Part shown: piece after piece, positions 1 to 6,248 of the stretch | Numbering within the stretch: the stretch's first letter is position 1 | Layout: every line of letters begins with the position of its first letter | Assembly (NCBI GenBank): GCA_002373615.1 | Contig: DFKU01000030.1 | Coordinates: 1 to 9,081, forward strand | DNA: 9,081 nt | Source of the DNA: Alphaproteobacteria bacterium UBA3637 | Lineage (GTDB): Bacteria > Pseudomonadota > Alphaproteobacteria > CAAHEQ01 > UBA3637 | Direction: 5' to 3' | The notes under the pieces: generated by a model | Database searches by the model: none | What the model was told of the DNA's origin: nothing | Seen by the model: only the letters and a program-made list of their open reading frames with translations | Program-made: the position numbers and the translations under genes

Positions 1-192
1 CCCTGAACATACACCAAAGGCTCCCCGACCAAGTCGGGAAAAAATAGAGTGAGCAAATCCCAAGGATTTTTTAAAACACATGCACCTTTTATGGGCAGGT
101 GTCACTCACCCACGTAGTTGAGTCTAGGATGACTCTCTTGCACCCTTTCAGGCACTCAAGATACAACTTGCGCCGTATCTAAAACTACCTTA
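1..192. ncRNA. Possible structured RNA or leader, family unknown
   Basis: No convincing reading frame crosses this stretch, but it is dense in inverted repeats that nest like an RNA secondary structure. CCTGAA (2-7) can pair with TTCAGG (147-152), enclosing CCCGAC/GTCGGG (24-38), GAGTGA (47-52) with TCACTC (112-117), AAATCC/GGATTT (55-69), CACCT/AGGTG (83-111) and GAGTC/GACTC (120-136). A further stem AGATAC/GTATCT lies just outside (160-180). On the minus strand a promoter-like TTGCAA, 17 nt, TAAGGT (187-215) would start a transcript near 180, so the minus strand is the likelier sense strand. I looked for conserved blocks of RNase P, tmRNA, SRP RNA, 6S RNA and common riboswitches and recognised none. 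It could instead be the leader of a gene beyond the left edge. Confidence 0.35.
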
Positions 193-215
193 AAAAATAT
201 TTACACAAATTGCAA
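187..215 (-). promoter_or_regulatory. Putative promoter for the structured element
   Basis: Minus strand: TTGCAA (215-210), 17-nt spacer, TAAGGT (192-187). The -35 and spacing match other promoters in the window but the -10 is weak. It would start a leftward transcript near 180. Confidence 0.3.
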
Positions 216-228
216 GAAATTTTTTATC

Positions 229-257
229 TTGACTTTTTTATTCTTAAAAGGTAAATA
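229..257 (+). promoter_or_regulatory. Promoter of the lipoprotein operon
   Basis: TTGACT (229-234), 17-nt spacer, TAAATA (252-257). An overlapping TATAAT at 256-261 gives a 21-nt spacing, so the exact -10 is uncertain. Transcription would start near 264, about 20 nt before the ATG at 284. Confidence 0.55.
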
Positions 258-283
258 TAATCCTTATACAAAAGGAGTTGTCA

Positions 284-565
284 ATGAATAAAATTTGTAT
301 TATATCCTTAGCCTTATTATTAGCTGCTTGTGCATCCGGTGAAGCCAATACTTCTAACACCGCCTTGAACGTGTGTTTAACACAAAAAGCAAATGCTGCC
401 ATCCAAGATGGAACCGCTTTCACAACCCCTATCAAGACTTTGGCGCAAAATATTTCAAAAGAATGTTTGAAAAAGTTGGCTTTAGAAAAGGCGGGGCTTT
501 CTGAAGAATCCGTCAGCGCTGCAACCAATGTGTTGACCGCTTTGAAAGCAATGAAGGCAGAATAA
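284..565 (+). CDS. Small secreted lipoprotein, function unknown
   Basis: This 93-residue product starts with a short basic end (MNK), a hydrophobic stretch and the lipobox LAAC. It should therefore be lipidated on Cys16 and processed by signal peptidase II. Ala at +2 favours outer-membrane sorting. The mature part is about 78 residues, polar and probably helical, with two further cysteines (Cys31 and Cys61) that could form a disulfide in the periplasm. I chose the ATG at 284 because AAGGAG (272-277) sits 6 nt upstream; an in-frame TTG two codons earlier lies too close to that site. The next gene starts 11 nt after the stop, so the two are probably one operon. I recognise no family and assign no function. 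The signal and lipobox are seen directly; lipidation and location follow from known lipoprotein processing. Confidence 0.85.
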   Translation: MNKICIISLALLLAACASGEANTSNTALNVCLTQKANAAIQDGTAFTTPIKTLAQNISKECLKKLALEKAGLSEESVSAATNVLTALKAMKAE

Positions 566-576
566 AAGGGAATTTT

Positions 577-960
577 ATGACTCCAAAACAACTGGCAAAA
601 CATTGGGGAATCTCAGAAGTTGAGGCTAAAAATATTGCGGATTTTATCAATCGCTCTTATGAACTGGCTGTTGTTCCTGTGTCGGAAAATTCTCATACCC
701 TTTGGCAAGGGGTTGTTTATGCGTACGATCCTAAAAACAAATATGTTTCCAGAGAATCAAATAAAAAATTTTCTAGCCGTGAGGAAGCCATTTTACAATG
801 GACAGATCAGATACGTCAACATATTATTCCAGAGGGTCAAGCCAAACAAATGCGTTCAGGTATGGGGGTTCCTGTGGATGTTTGTATTGCTTTAAAGCCT
901 GTCAAAGGATACGAATGTATCCGTTCAGTTCAAAAATGTTCATTCAAGCAAAAAGATTAA
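577..960 (+). CDS. Hypothetical protein, second gene of the lipoprotein operon
   Basis: This 127-residue soluble protein has no signal peptide or membrane segment. It begins at an ATG 6 nt after a purine-rich AAAAGGG, 11 nt behind the lipoprotein stop, which implies co-transcription. Residues 1-27 (MTPKQLAKHWGISEVEAKNI...) read like a helix-turn-helix or small helical domain. The middle (about 35-90) is mixed polar and aromatic with a run of charged residues (YVSRESNKKFSSREEAILQW). The C-terminal end carries three cysteines, including CIRSVQKC. A stem-loop GGATAC/GTATCC (907-922) lies inside the last codons. I do not recognise the family. A regulatory role for the operon would fit the N-terminus but is only a guess, because the helical similarity is weak. 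Confidence 0.75.
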   Translation: MTPKQLAKHWGISEVEAKNIADFINRSYELAVVPVSENSHTLWQGVVYAYDPKNKYVSRESNKKFSSREEAILQWTDQIRQHIIPEGQAKQMRSGMGVPVDVCIALKPVKGYECIRSVQKCSFKQKD

Positions 961-977
961 AGAACCGTTAATTCTTT
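959..977. terminator. Weak convergent hairpin
   Basis: AAAGAA (959-964) and TTCTTT (972-977) form a 6-bp AU-rich stem with a 7-nt loop, followed by TT on the plus strand. It lies between the convergent hypothetical gene and amidase, whose stops are 8-10 nt apart. The stem is poor in GC, so termination here is doubtful. Confidence 0.25.
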
Positions 978-1846
978 TTATACTGATAAGCAACAGCTCT
1001 CAGGACCTTTATAAATCCCGGATCTGTTAGGTATGTGCCATCGTTTTCGGGATAGATAGAGGGGACTTTAGAAAGAGCCTTTTCCCGTTCCGTTTTGGGG
1101 AGGTTTGCAGCCCTTTGGCGTGCTTGAAACATAGCTTCTCCACGCTTGGCAATTTCGCCGTCATAGGGAACAGCTTCTGGCATAAAGCGTTGGCGAAAGG
1201 CCCAACTGGAAGCTTCCGCCTGACGTTCTGTTTGGGTCGGATAACCAATGATTGCTAATAATTCAGAAACACTGTAATCTGCCATTTTATCGGCGTCTTT
1301 GATATCATACCAAAGACCAATGTTTTTCTTGGATAATTGTTGCCATGGGAAGCCTCGGCCGGGATCCATTTTCCCCTCTGGGGCAATATCGCTGTGAGCA
1401 ACAATGTTTTCTGGTCGAATATGATATTTTTCAATCATTTCTTTTGCTAATTTTATTAAAGCGTGGATTTGCTTATCGGGGAAAGGTGTTTGTCCAAAGT
1501 CGGGGTGTTCTAACTCTATCCCTATTGAGGTCGCATTCAGACCAGTTTCTCCAGCCCAAAAGCTGGGGCCTGCATGCCATGCGACTTTCTCTTCTGGCAC
1601 TAAATGATGAATTGTTCCATCCGCTTCAATTAAATAATGAACAGATAATCCATATTGATGAAGCGTTTCCATCATTTTTTCGGGTGTCAGGGTAAAGGAA
1701 TGAATGACCAAATGTTTGATGGGTTTTTCGCGTTCAGCAAAATCAAAAGAAAAGTCTGCGATCATTTTGGGTTTCTTTTGATACTCATAAAAAACGCCAG
1801 CAAGAAAAATACCCCCAATAAGTATCAATAATAATTTTTTAAACAC
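968..1846 (-). CDS. N-acetylmuramoyl-L-alanine amidase, AmiD-like (Amidase_2)
   Basis: Zinc amidase that cleaves the bond between N-acetylmuramic acid and L-alanine in peptidoglycan or its fragments. The 292 residues start with a hydrophobic anchor (about 4-20) without a lipobox, so it is probably an inner-membrane-anchored or exported enzyme rather than a lipoprotein like E. coli AmiD. The Amidase_2 core spans about 41-170. The expected zinc ligands are His49 (HLVIHSFT), His151 (VAHSDIAP) and Asp161 (GKMDPGRGFPW). WHAG (90-93) and IGIELEH (108-114) are typical family motifs. Residues about 190-230 (SVSELLAIIGYP...) look like a degenerate peptidoglycan-binding module, and the basic C-terminal tail is of unknown role. 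The start codon is GTG, set by AAAGGAG (1859-1853) with a 6-nt spacer. It is divergent from the GH77 gene. Likely roles are wall turnover and muropeptide recycling. Confidence 0.9.
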   Translation of the reverse strand: MFKKLLLILIGGIFLAGVFYEYQKKPKMIADFSFDFAEREKPIKHLVIHSFTLTPEKMMETLHQYGLSVHYLIEADGTIHHLVPEEKVAWHAGPSFWAGETGLNATSIGIELEHPDFGQTPFPDKQIHALIKLAKEMIEKYHIRPENIVAHSDIAPEGKMDPGRGFPWQQLSKKNIGLWYDIKDADKMADYSVSELLAIIGYPTQTERQAEASSWAFRQRFMPEAVPYDGEIAKRGEAMFQARQRAANLPKTEREKALSKVPSIYPENDGTYLTDPGFIKVLRAVAYQYKKN

Positions 1847-1856
1847 AACAAACTCC

Positions 1857-1897
1857 TTTATTCAAGATTTTAAAAGATCTTTTTTGTTTATTCAAGA
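1857..1897. repeat. 11-bp direct repeat around the amidase promoter
   Basis: TTTATTCAAGA occurs at 1857-1867 and again at 1887-1897, exactly 30 bp apart (about three helical turns). One copy covers the amidase -35 and the other lies at its start site, with the palindrome AAAAGATCTTTT between them. This layout could be an operator, but AT-rich DNA makes chance copies likelier. Confidence 0.4.
1867..1895 (-). promoter_or_regulatory. Promoter of the amidase gene
   Basis: Minus strand: TTGAAT (1895-1890), 17-nt spacer, TAAAAT (1872-1867), with a start expected near 1860, just ahead of the ribosome site. A 12-bp palindrome AAAAGATCTTTT (1872-1883) fills part of the spacer. Confidence 0.6.
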
Positions 1898-1903
1898 AAA
1901 AAG

Positions 1904-1932
1904 TTGCATTTAAAATTTGAATACGATATCCT
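1904..1932 (+). promoter_or_regulatory. Promoter of the GH77 gene
   Basis: TTGCAT (1904-1909), 17-nt spacer, TATCCT (1927-1932). The -10 is identical to that of the rubrerythrin promoter. The start is expected near 1939, directly before the ribosome site GGGAG (1940-1944). Its -35 lies 8 nt from the -35 of the amidase promoter, back to back. Confidence 0.6.
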
Positions 1933-1949
1933 AAGGTCAGGGAGAAAGA

Positions 1950-3506
1950 ATGAATTTAAAAGAAATCATTTCTTATTGGAAGAGTTTGGACCCAATCATT
2001 CATGAAGCCTATCGTGTTTTGGGGAAAGAAGTGACAATGGGGTTGCCGGGGCCCTGTATGCCTGCCATCAGTGAATCGGAAAATGTGGGGATTGGTTCCC
2101 CCTATGGTAAAGGGGCAGAACGTATTTGGGGTTTTTGGGGAACAGCCCTTCATAAGATTCAATTAGGTCCGGGGGGGCGCACCAATAAAATTACAGGCCA
2201 TTCCCCCTATATGTCAGAAATGACGGATAATCCTTTTTTTATTCCGCCAGAAAGTTTGGTCAGGCGCAGGCTTATAAAAGCAAAAACTTTGGAAAAAATT
2301 TACGCCACGCCCAAAAAATCAGATTTTATCAATTTTGAACAGGTGGAAGAAGATTTTCATACTTTGCTCAGTGAAGCGCGAGCCACAAAAAAATCAAAAC
2401 TGCCCCTTCCCCTTTTTAGTACACATTTGGCGGAAGAATATGCGGAACATTGTCTGTTTCCTTATATCGGGGATTTGCAAGTTTTAATTCCAGCCGAAAT
2501 TCAAAAAAAATATCCTCATCTGTTTTTGCATGAGATGACCCTTGGGGCGCCACCTGATGCATTTTCGGATGAACCCCAACGGTGGCATTTTCCTGTTTTT
2601 AATCCTGATTTTTTATTTGATAAACGGGGTAACTTGGGGGCTGCCGGAAAAGTTTGGAAAGAGCTTTTGGAAACGGCTATGCGCCGAACAAAAGGGGGCT
2701 TAAGAATAGACCATTTTATTGCCTTTGTTGATCCTTATTTGCTTTCGGATGATCCTAAAATAAAACCGGGGCGCCTTTATTCTTCCCCACGCCATCCCCT
2801 GTTGAAGAAATATCGCAAGAAAAAAGTATCTGACTTCGCCAATATTACAGAAAAGATTTTATTGCCAGCCGCCAAAAAATATGGCATGAGCGCTTCCGAA
2901 CTTTATCTAGAGGATATTGGGATTCGTCCCGCCCCAATGGATAAAGTTTTGGATATGTTTGGCCTTAATCGCATGCTTGTCACCCAATTCGTGGATATCA
3001 ATGATGAAAATCATCTGTATCATTTAATGCGGGCGCGACCTCAAGATGTGGCAGCACTGGATACACACGATACGCCCTCTATTCAAGAATTTTTTTCAAA
3101 AATGGGGGATGCCGAAAGGTATGCGCATGCCGTTAGTATGGCGCAAAATTTACGCTTTCATTATAATGATTCATTAAAATCAGATGAACAATTGATTCGT
3201 ATGAAGTGGGCAGAATTGATGCTGTGCCCCGCCAAACGGGTGCAGGCCTTTTTCACCAGCTGGACAGGACAGGCCGGGCGTTATAATATCCCCAATACTT
3301 TAACCGCATGGCATTTAAGATGTGTGCCCAACTTTGAAGAACTTTATTTTAAAAATTTATTGATTGGGCGCGCCTATAACCCATTGGATGCAACGGCTTT
3401 GGCCATCTTTGCAAAAGGAGATGAGTTTTATCAAGCGCATCGTGATTTAGTGGATAAGCTCCGGCAAGCTGAAGAAATCCTTTTAAATTTAATCAAGGCA
3501 TTATAA
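1950..3506 (+). CDS. malQ: 4-alpha-glucanotransferase, divergent GH77 (MalQ-like)
   Basis: Amylomaltase-type enzyme that transfers alpha-1,4-glucan segments between maltodextrins in the cytoplasm. Its 518 residues are the usual length for the short bacterial GH77 type, and there is no signal peptide. The three catalytic acids are in place: nucleophile Asp254 (LRIDHF), acid/base Glu321 (LYLEDIG) and Asp374 (DTHDTP). Other family landmarks are GIGSPYG (47-53), LGPGG with SPY near the N-terminus, LGAPPDAFS (198-206) and GRYNIPNT (443-450). The sequence is divergent: the usual RIDHFRGF reads RIDHFIAF, and the THDNDT block is reduced to THDT, so specificity may differ. GGGAG lies 5 nt before the ATG. 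It has its own promoter and no glycogen or maltose genes beside it. Two 7-base homopolymers (G at 2171-2177, T at 2234-2240) lie in this intact frame. Confidence 0.85.
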   Translation: MNLKEIISYWKSLDPIIHEAYRVLGKEVTMGLPGPCMPAISESENVGIGSPYGKGAERIWGFWGTALHKIQLGPGGRTNKITGHSPYMSEMTDNPFFIPPESLVRRRLIKAKTLEKIYATPKKSDFINFEQVEEDFHTLLSEARATKKSKLPLPLFSTHLAEEYAEHCLFPYIGDLQVLIPAEIQKKYPHLFLHEMTLGAPPDAFSDEPQRWHFPVFNPDFLFDKRGNLGAAGKVWKELLETAMRRTKGGLRIDHFIAFVDPYLLSDDPKIKPGRLYSSPRHPLLKKYRKKKVSDFANITEKILLPAAKKYGMSASELYLEDIGIRPAPMDKVLDMFGLNRMLVTQFVDINDENHLYHLMRARPQDVAALDTHDTPSIQEFFSKMGDAERYAHAVSMAQNLRFHYNDSLKSDEQLIRMKWAELMLCPAKRVQAFFTSWTGQAGRYNIPNTLTAWHLRCVPNFEELYFKNLLIGRAYNPLDATALAIFAKGDEFYQAHRDLVDKLRQAEEILLNLIKAL

Positions 3507-3532
3507 AACCCCACCTGAACAAGGTAGGGTTT
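3506..3532. terminator. Bidirectional terminator between GH77 and TM2 genes
   Basis: AAACCCCACCT (3506-3516) pairs with AGGTAGGGTTT (3522-3532) around loop GAACA, with one C/A mismatch. On the minus strand the stem ends in TTTT, so it is the better terminator for the TM2 gene. On the plus strand the T run is short and within the stem. Confidence 0.55.
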
Positions 3533-3548
3533 CAGAGAAAGGCAAAAA

Positions 3549-4013
3549 TTAATTGATTGTTTGACTGGTTTCCACAATCGTTTCATTGGGCGTCACAATT
3601 TTTTCATAGCTGGATTGAACTGTTTTAGGTTGCCCCATTGAACTAAAATTATAGTGTGATAGGGATCCTGTAAAAAAGCCAATGGCCAAAAATGTCCAAA
3701 AGATAATTTCCCCCAAATATTTAAAAATCCCCAAAATACCACAAATATATTTCGCAACAGGATTCATATTAAAGGGGCGATCATTGGCGTCCGTTTCAAT
3801 GGTAAAGATATTGATAATAGCCCAAAGACTGCTGATAACCGCACCAACAAAACCTGTCAAAAGGGTAATCAATAATTGTACCAATCCTCTGCCCCATCGT
3901 TCAGCGTAAAAGTTATGAACGCCAAAGGCTCCTAAGAACAAAGCCAATAAAACGTAAATCAATTGGCTTTTTTGTCCGTTATGATGACTAAAATATTTTT
4001 TTGAATTTTCCAT
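3549..4013 (-). CDS. TM2-domain membrane protein
   Basis: This 154-residue inner-membrane protein carries a TM2 domain at about 16-72: a first helix (LIYVLLALFLGAFGVHNFY), a short polar turn with GRG, and a second helix (LLITLLTGFVGAVISSLW). The Gly-His-Asn-Phe-Tyr end of helix one is the usual TM2 signature. A third hydrophobic segment (about 99-117) follows, and the C-terminal 35 residues are polar and Thr/Ser-rich. The N-terminus is short and charged. TM2 proteins are common in bacteria but their role is not settled, so none is assigned. The ATG at 4013 has AAAGGAG (4025-4019) 5 nt upstream. No convincing promoter was seen; an extended -10-like TATATC (4035-4030) would start transcription inside the ribosome site. 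It converges on the GH77 gene and diverges from the transglutaminase-like gene. Confidence 0.85.
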   Translation of the reverse strand: MENSKKYFSHHNGQKSQLIYVLLALFLGAFGVHNFYAERWGRGLVQLLITLLTGFVGAVISSLWAIINIFTIETDANDRPFNMNPVAKYICGILGIFKYLGEIIFWTFLAIGFFTGSLSHYNFSSMGQPKTVQSSYEKIVTPNETIVETSQTIN

Positions 4014-4108
4014 TTTTTCTCCTTTCGTTGATATAACAAAAGTGGGGAAAACTTTTTAACTTTCAATCTGGCCAAAAGAATAGGAATAAAAATTTTTCCT
4101 TCCGTTCA

Positions 4109-4137
4109 TTGACTTATTTTGTTAAAAGATTTACCCT
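4109..4137 (+). promoter_or_regulatory. Promoter of the transglutaminase-like gene
   Basis: TTGACT (4109-4114), 17-nt spacer, TACCCT (4132-4137). The start is expected near 4144, just before AAGGAG (4146-4151). The -10 matches consensus at only three positions. Confidence 0.45.
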
Positions 4138-4156
4138 AAAAGAAAAAGGAGAGAAT

Positions 4157-4891
4157 ATGCGTTTATTATTGATGGGGTTCTTGTTATTTTTTTGTACATC
4201 CGTTTTGGCTGTATCAGAATCCAATATCAATAAATTGGTGGAAAAAGCACCAGAAGTAAAGGATAACTCGGAACTACCAAAATTGGTTAGGAAATTAACA
4301 CAAAGCCTAAAAACGGACGAAGATAAAGCGTATGCCTTGCTGGCTTGGATTGTGAAAAATATTGATTACGATGACTATAAAATGAACCAAATCGATAAAA
4401 AAATGTCATCAAAAAAATCGCGGGCAGAAATTCCTAAATCAGGCGATATTTTAAAGACACGCTTAGGTGTATGTGAAGATATTGCAATTTTGTACCAAAA
4501 AATGCTTAAAGAGGCGGATTTAAACGCAAAGGTTATTGAAGGATGTGTTGGGGAAGTGGATAAAAAAAGGGGCGGGTGTAAAGATGGCAGTCCTGGACAC
4601 ACTTGGAATGCCGTTTGGATAAAAGATCAATGGGAATTGGTGGATCCAACCTGGGCCATTACCGGAAAACAAACAAGTGCAATGACAGATATAAGTAAAA
4701 AAAGTAAGTATGAGCGAGAATTAAAAAAACGTGAAAAAAAGTCTGCAAAAACTTATGAAATAAGGTCCGATCGAAATGTTAATAAAAAATGGTTTATGAC
4801 CAATCCAAAAACAATGGAAGAAGATCATCAACCCAATGACAAAAGGTGGTTGTTGACCAAGGTGCGTGATCGAAAAAATAAAAATTTATGA
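4157..4891 (+). CDS. Exported transglutaminase-like (cysteine protease fold) protein
   Basis: This 244-residue protein starts with a Sec signal peptide (MRLLLMGFLLFFCTSVLA, cleavage probably after residue 18), so it acts in the periplasm or outside the cell. A transglutaminase-like core follows (about 52-166) with the three expected catalytic residues: Cys106 in RLGVCEDIA, His148 in GHTWNAVW and Asp163 in LVDPTW. Bacterial members are mostly cysteine proteases or amidases rather than cross-linkers. A lysine-rich stretch (181-198) separates the core from the C-terminal block WFMTNPKTMEEDHQPNDKRW. That block recalls the end of the CYK3/kyphoscoliosis-peptidase type, a group with many eukaryotic members. 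I chose the ATG at 4157 because AAGGAG lies 5 nt upstream and the signal peptide begins there; an in-frame start at 4109 would add 16 charged residues and overlap the promoter. Substrate unknown. Confidence 0.8.
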   Translation: MRLLLMGFLLFFCTSVLAVSESNINKLVEKAPEVKDNSELPKLVRKLTQSLKTDEDKAYALLAWIVKNIDYDDYKMNQIDKKMSSKKSRAEIPKSGDILKTRLGVCEDIAILYQKMLKEADLNAKVIEGCVGEVDKKRGGCKDGSPGHTWNAVWIKDQWELVDPTWAITGKQTSAMTDISKKSKYERELKKREKKSAKTYEIRSDRNVNKKWFMTNPKTMEEDHQPNDKRWLLTKVRDRKNKNL

Positions 4892-4892
4892 C

Positions 4893-4921
4893 TTGACCCA
4901 TTTCATAAAATAGTATATCCT
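4893..4921 (+). promoter_or_regulatory. Promoter of rubrerythrin
   Basis: TTGACC (4893-4898), 17-nt spacer, TATCCT (4916-4921), beginning 2 nt after the preceding stop codon. Start expected near 4928. Confidence 0.6.
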
Positions 4922-4948
4922 TTTTTTGTTTTAAAGAAAGGATTTATA

Positions 4949-5524
4949 ATGACGAATTTAAAAGGAACTCAAACAGAAAAGAATTTATTAATTTCTTTTG
5001 CTGGGGAATCACAAGCCCGCAACCGCTATACTTTTTTTGCCAGTAAAGCGAAAAAAGATGGCTTTGAACAAATCGCGGCAATTTTTGAAGAAACCGCAAA
5101 CCAAGAAAAAGAACATGCCAAACGCTTTTTTAAATTTTTAGAAGGGGGCAATTTAACCATTGAAGGATGTTTCCCTGCAGGAAAAATTGGAACAACTTTG
5201 GAAAACTTAATGGCTTCCGCCGCTGGGGAACATGAAGAATGGTCCGAAGGATATCCCAAAATGGCCGAAACGGCTGATCAAGAAGGTTTTCCTGATATTG
5301 CAGCTGTGTGGCGTGCTGTAAGTGTAGCCGAAAAATTCCATGAAGAAAGATTCAAAGCTTTTGCCGAAAATATTCAAAAAGCAGAAGTTTTTGAAAGGAT
5401 TTCTGAAACACAATGGCGTTGTCGCAATTGTGGGTATGTCCACCAAGGGAAAACACCGCCAACGGAATGTCCGGCTTGTGCGCATCCACAAAGCTATTTT
5501 GAATTAATCGCCAGAAATTGGTAA
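4949..5524 (+). CDS. rbr: Rubrerythrin
   Basis: Cytoplasmic non-haem iron peroxidase that reduces hydrogen peroxide with electrons from rubredoxin or NAD(P)H-linked donors. At 191 residues it matches the length of the classical Desulfovibrio enzyme and resembles it closely (GESQARNRY, KEHAKR.FKFLEGG, SAAGEH). The ferritin-like diiron domain (1-145) shows Glu20, Glu53 and His56 (ANQEKEHAK), Glu94 and Glu97 (AAGEHEE), and Glu128 with His131 (AEKFHEE). The C-terminal rubredoxin domain has both Cys pairs, Cys158/Cys161 (WRCRNCGYVH) and Cys174/Cys177 (ECPACAHP). AAGGA lies 6 nt before the ATG. It has its own promoter and terminator, so it is a single-gene unit. This form is most typical of anaerobes and suggests peroxide defence under low oxygen. 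No peroxide-sensing regulator or operator was seen nearby. Confidence 0.97.
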   Translation: MTNLKGTQTEKNLLISFAGESQARNRYTFFASKAKKDGFEQIAAIFEETANQEKEHAKRFFKFLEGGNLTIEGCFPAGKIGTTLENLMASAAGEHEEWSEGYPKMAETADQEGFPDIAAVWRAVSVAEKFHEERFKAFAENIQKAEVFERISETQWRCRNCGYVHQGKTPPTECPACAHPQSYFELIARNW

Positions 5525-5556
5525 AAAATTTCCCCGCTTCGTGGCGGGGATTTTTT
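5523..5556. terminator. Bidirectional rho-independent terminator
   Basis: TCCCCGC (5531-5537) pairs with GCGGGGA (5544-5550) around TTCGTG. It is flanked by AAAAAATT (5523-5530) and TTTTTT (5551-5556), so both strands have a U-tract. It serves rubrerythrin (+) and the barrel gene (-), whose stop codon (5557-5555) overlaps the T run. Confidence 0.92.
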
Positions 5557-6136
5557 AAAATACAAAACGATATCCGGCATAAACTTGATGGGCTTCCGTT
5601 TCTATGGATATGTTTTCCTTATTCCCATTCTTATACTTTTCCTTGGCAAAACGAACATAGCGGTATCCCAAATCTAAACTGGTTCGGCGACTGACTGCCA
5701 AGGTAAATCCGCCCCCAACATTCCACATCATTTTGTTATTTTTATCACTGATATCAGGATCGCCCTTAATGCTTGATCCATACATCCCGATTCCTAAGTT
5801 AAAGAAAGGACGAATCATGGAACGTAAAGGAATGTCATAATAGGTTTGCAAAGATATCCCATTGGCCTCATAGCTGATTTTACCATCTGTTTTTTTGTAA
5901 TCAGCCTTGGTATTCATCATAAATTCCATGGCAGTGCGAAAAGATCCAAAACGTCCCCCTAATGCCAGGGTAGACACAAACGAAGTGTCATGATTCATTT
6001 TCTTATCAACCTTGGAACGCATTATGGATGCACCCGCAGTCAATCCGACATACATACCGCTGCGCAAAGCTGCCTCAGCGGGAACAGTGCCCATCACCCC
6101 CAAAATTAAAGCAATAGAAAAAATTTTTTTAAACAT
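5555..6136 (-). CDS. Outer-membrane beta-barrel protein (OmpA-like, eight-stranded type)
   Basis: This 193-residue protein has a Sec signal peptide (basic MFKK, hydrophobic core, VPAEA before the cleavage expected after Ala22). The mature part alternates short amphipathic strands and polar loops in the pattern of a small eight-stranded barrel. It starts with GMYVGLTAGAS and ends with HQVYAGYRFVF, the terminal Phe being the usual BAM recognition residue. Gly-rich strands such as FFNLGIGMYG and WNVGGGFTL fit the porin-opacity/OmpA beta-barrel family. Such proteins sit in the outer membrane and are often surface adhesins or structural proteins in alphaproteobacteria; no specific role can be read here. 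AAGGA (6147-6143) precedes the ATG. It is divergent from the small basic gene and converges on rubrerythrin through a shared terminator. Confidence 0.85.
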   Translation of the reverse strand: MFKKIFSIALILGVMGTVPAEAALRSGMYVGLTAGASIMRSKVDKKMNHDTSFVSTLALGGRFGSFRTAMEFMMNTKADYKKTDGKISYEANGISLQTYYDIPLRSMIRPFFNLGIGMYGSSIKGDPDISDKNNKMMWNVGGGFTLAVSRRTSLDLGYRYVRFAKEKYKNGNKENISIETEAHQVYAGYRFVF

Positions 6137-6158
6137 TTTCTTTCCTTTCGTTTCTTTT

Positions 6159-6187
6159 ATCCTATAACATGCTTATTAATTTTGCAA
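6159..6187 (-). promoter_or_regulatory. Promoter of the beta-barrel gene
   Basis: Minus strand: TTGCAA (6187-6182), 17-nt spacer, TAGGAT (6164-6159), giving a start near 6152, close to the ribosome site. Confidence 0.5.
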
Positions 6188-6202
6188 GCAAAAAATTCCC
6201 CT

Positions 6203-6231
6203 TTGACAAAAGTTCTTGAAAGTGATAAAAT
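6203..6231 (+). promoter_or_regulatory. Strong promoter of the small basic protein gene
   Basis: TTGACA (6203-6208), 17-nt spacer, TAAAAT (6226-6231): perfect -35 and near-consensus -10, among the best promoters in the window. The start is expected near 6238, about 11 nt before the ATG. Its -35 faces that of the barrel gene across 15 nt. Confidence 0.75.
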
Positions 6232-6248
6232 GAACTCTGGAGAATATC

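Noticed and set aside
907..922. Stem-loop GGATAC/GTATCC near the end of the second gene
   Set aside because: Short, within coding sequence and without a T run; not a terminator.
1345..1695. Open frame of 116 codons antisense to the amidase
   Set aside because: It lies wholly within a well-supported enzyme gene on the other strand and has no recognisable features.
4030..4038. Extended -10-like TGTTATATC before the TM2 gene
   Set aside because: Transcription would start inside the ribosome-binding site and no -35 is at the right distance.
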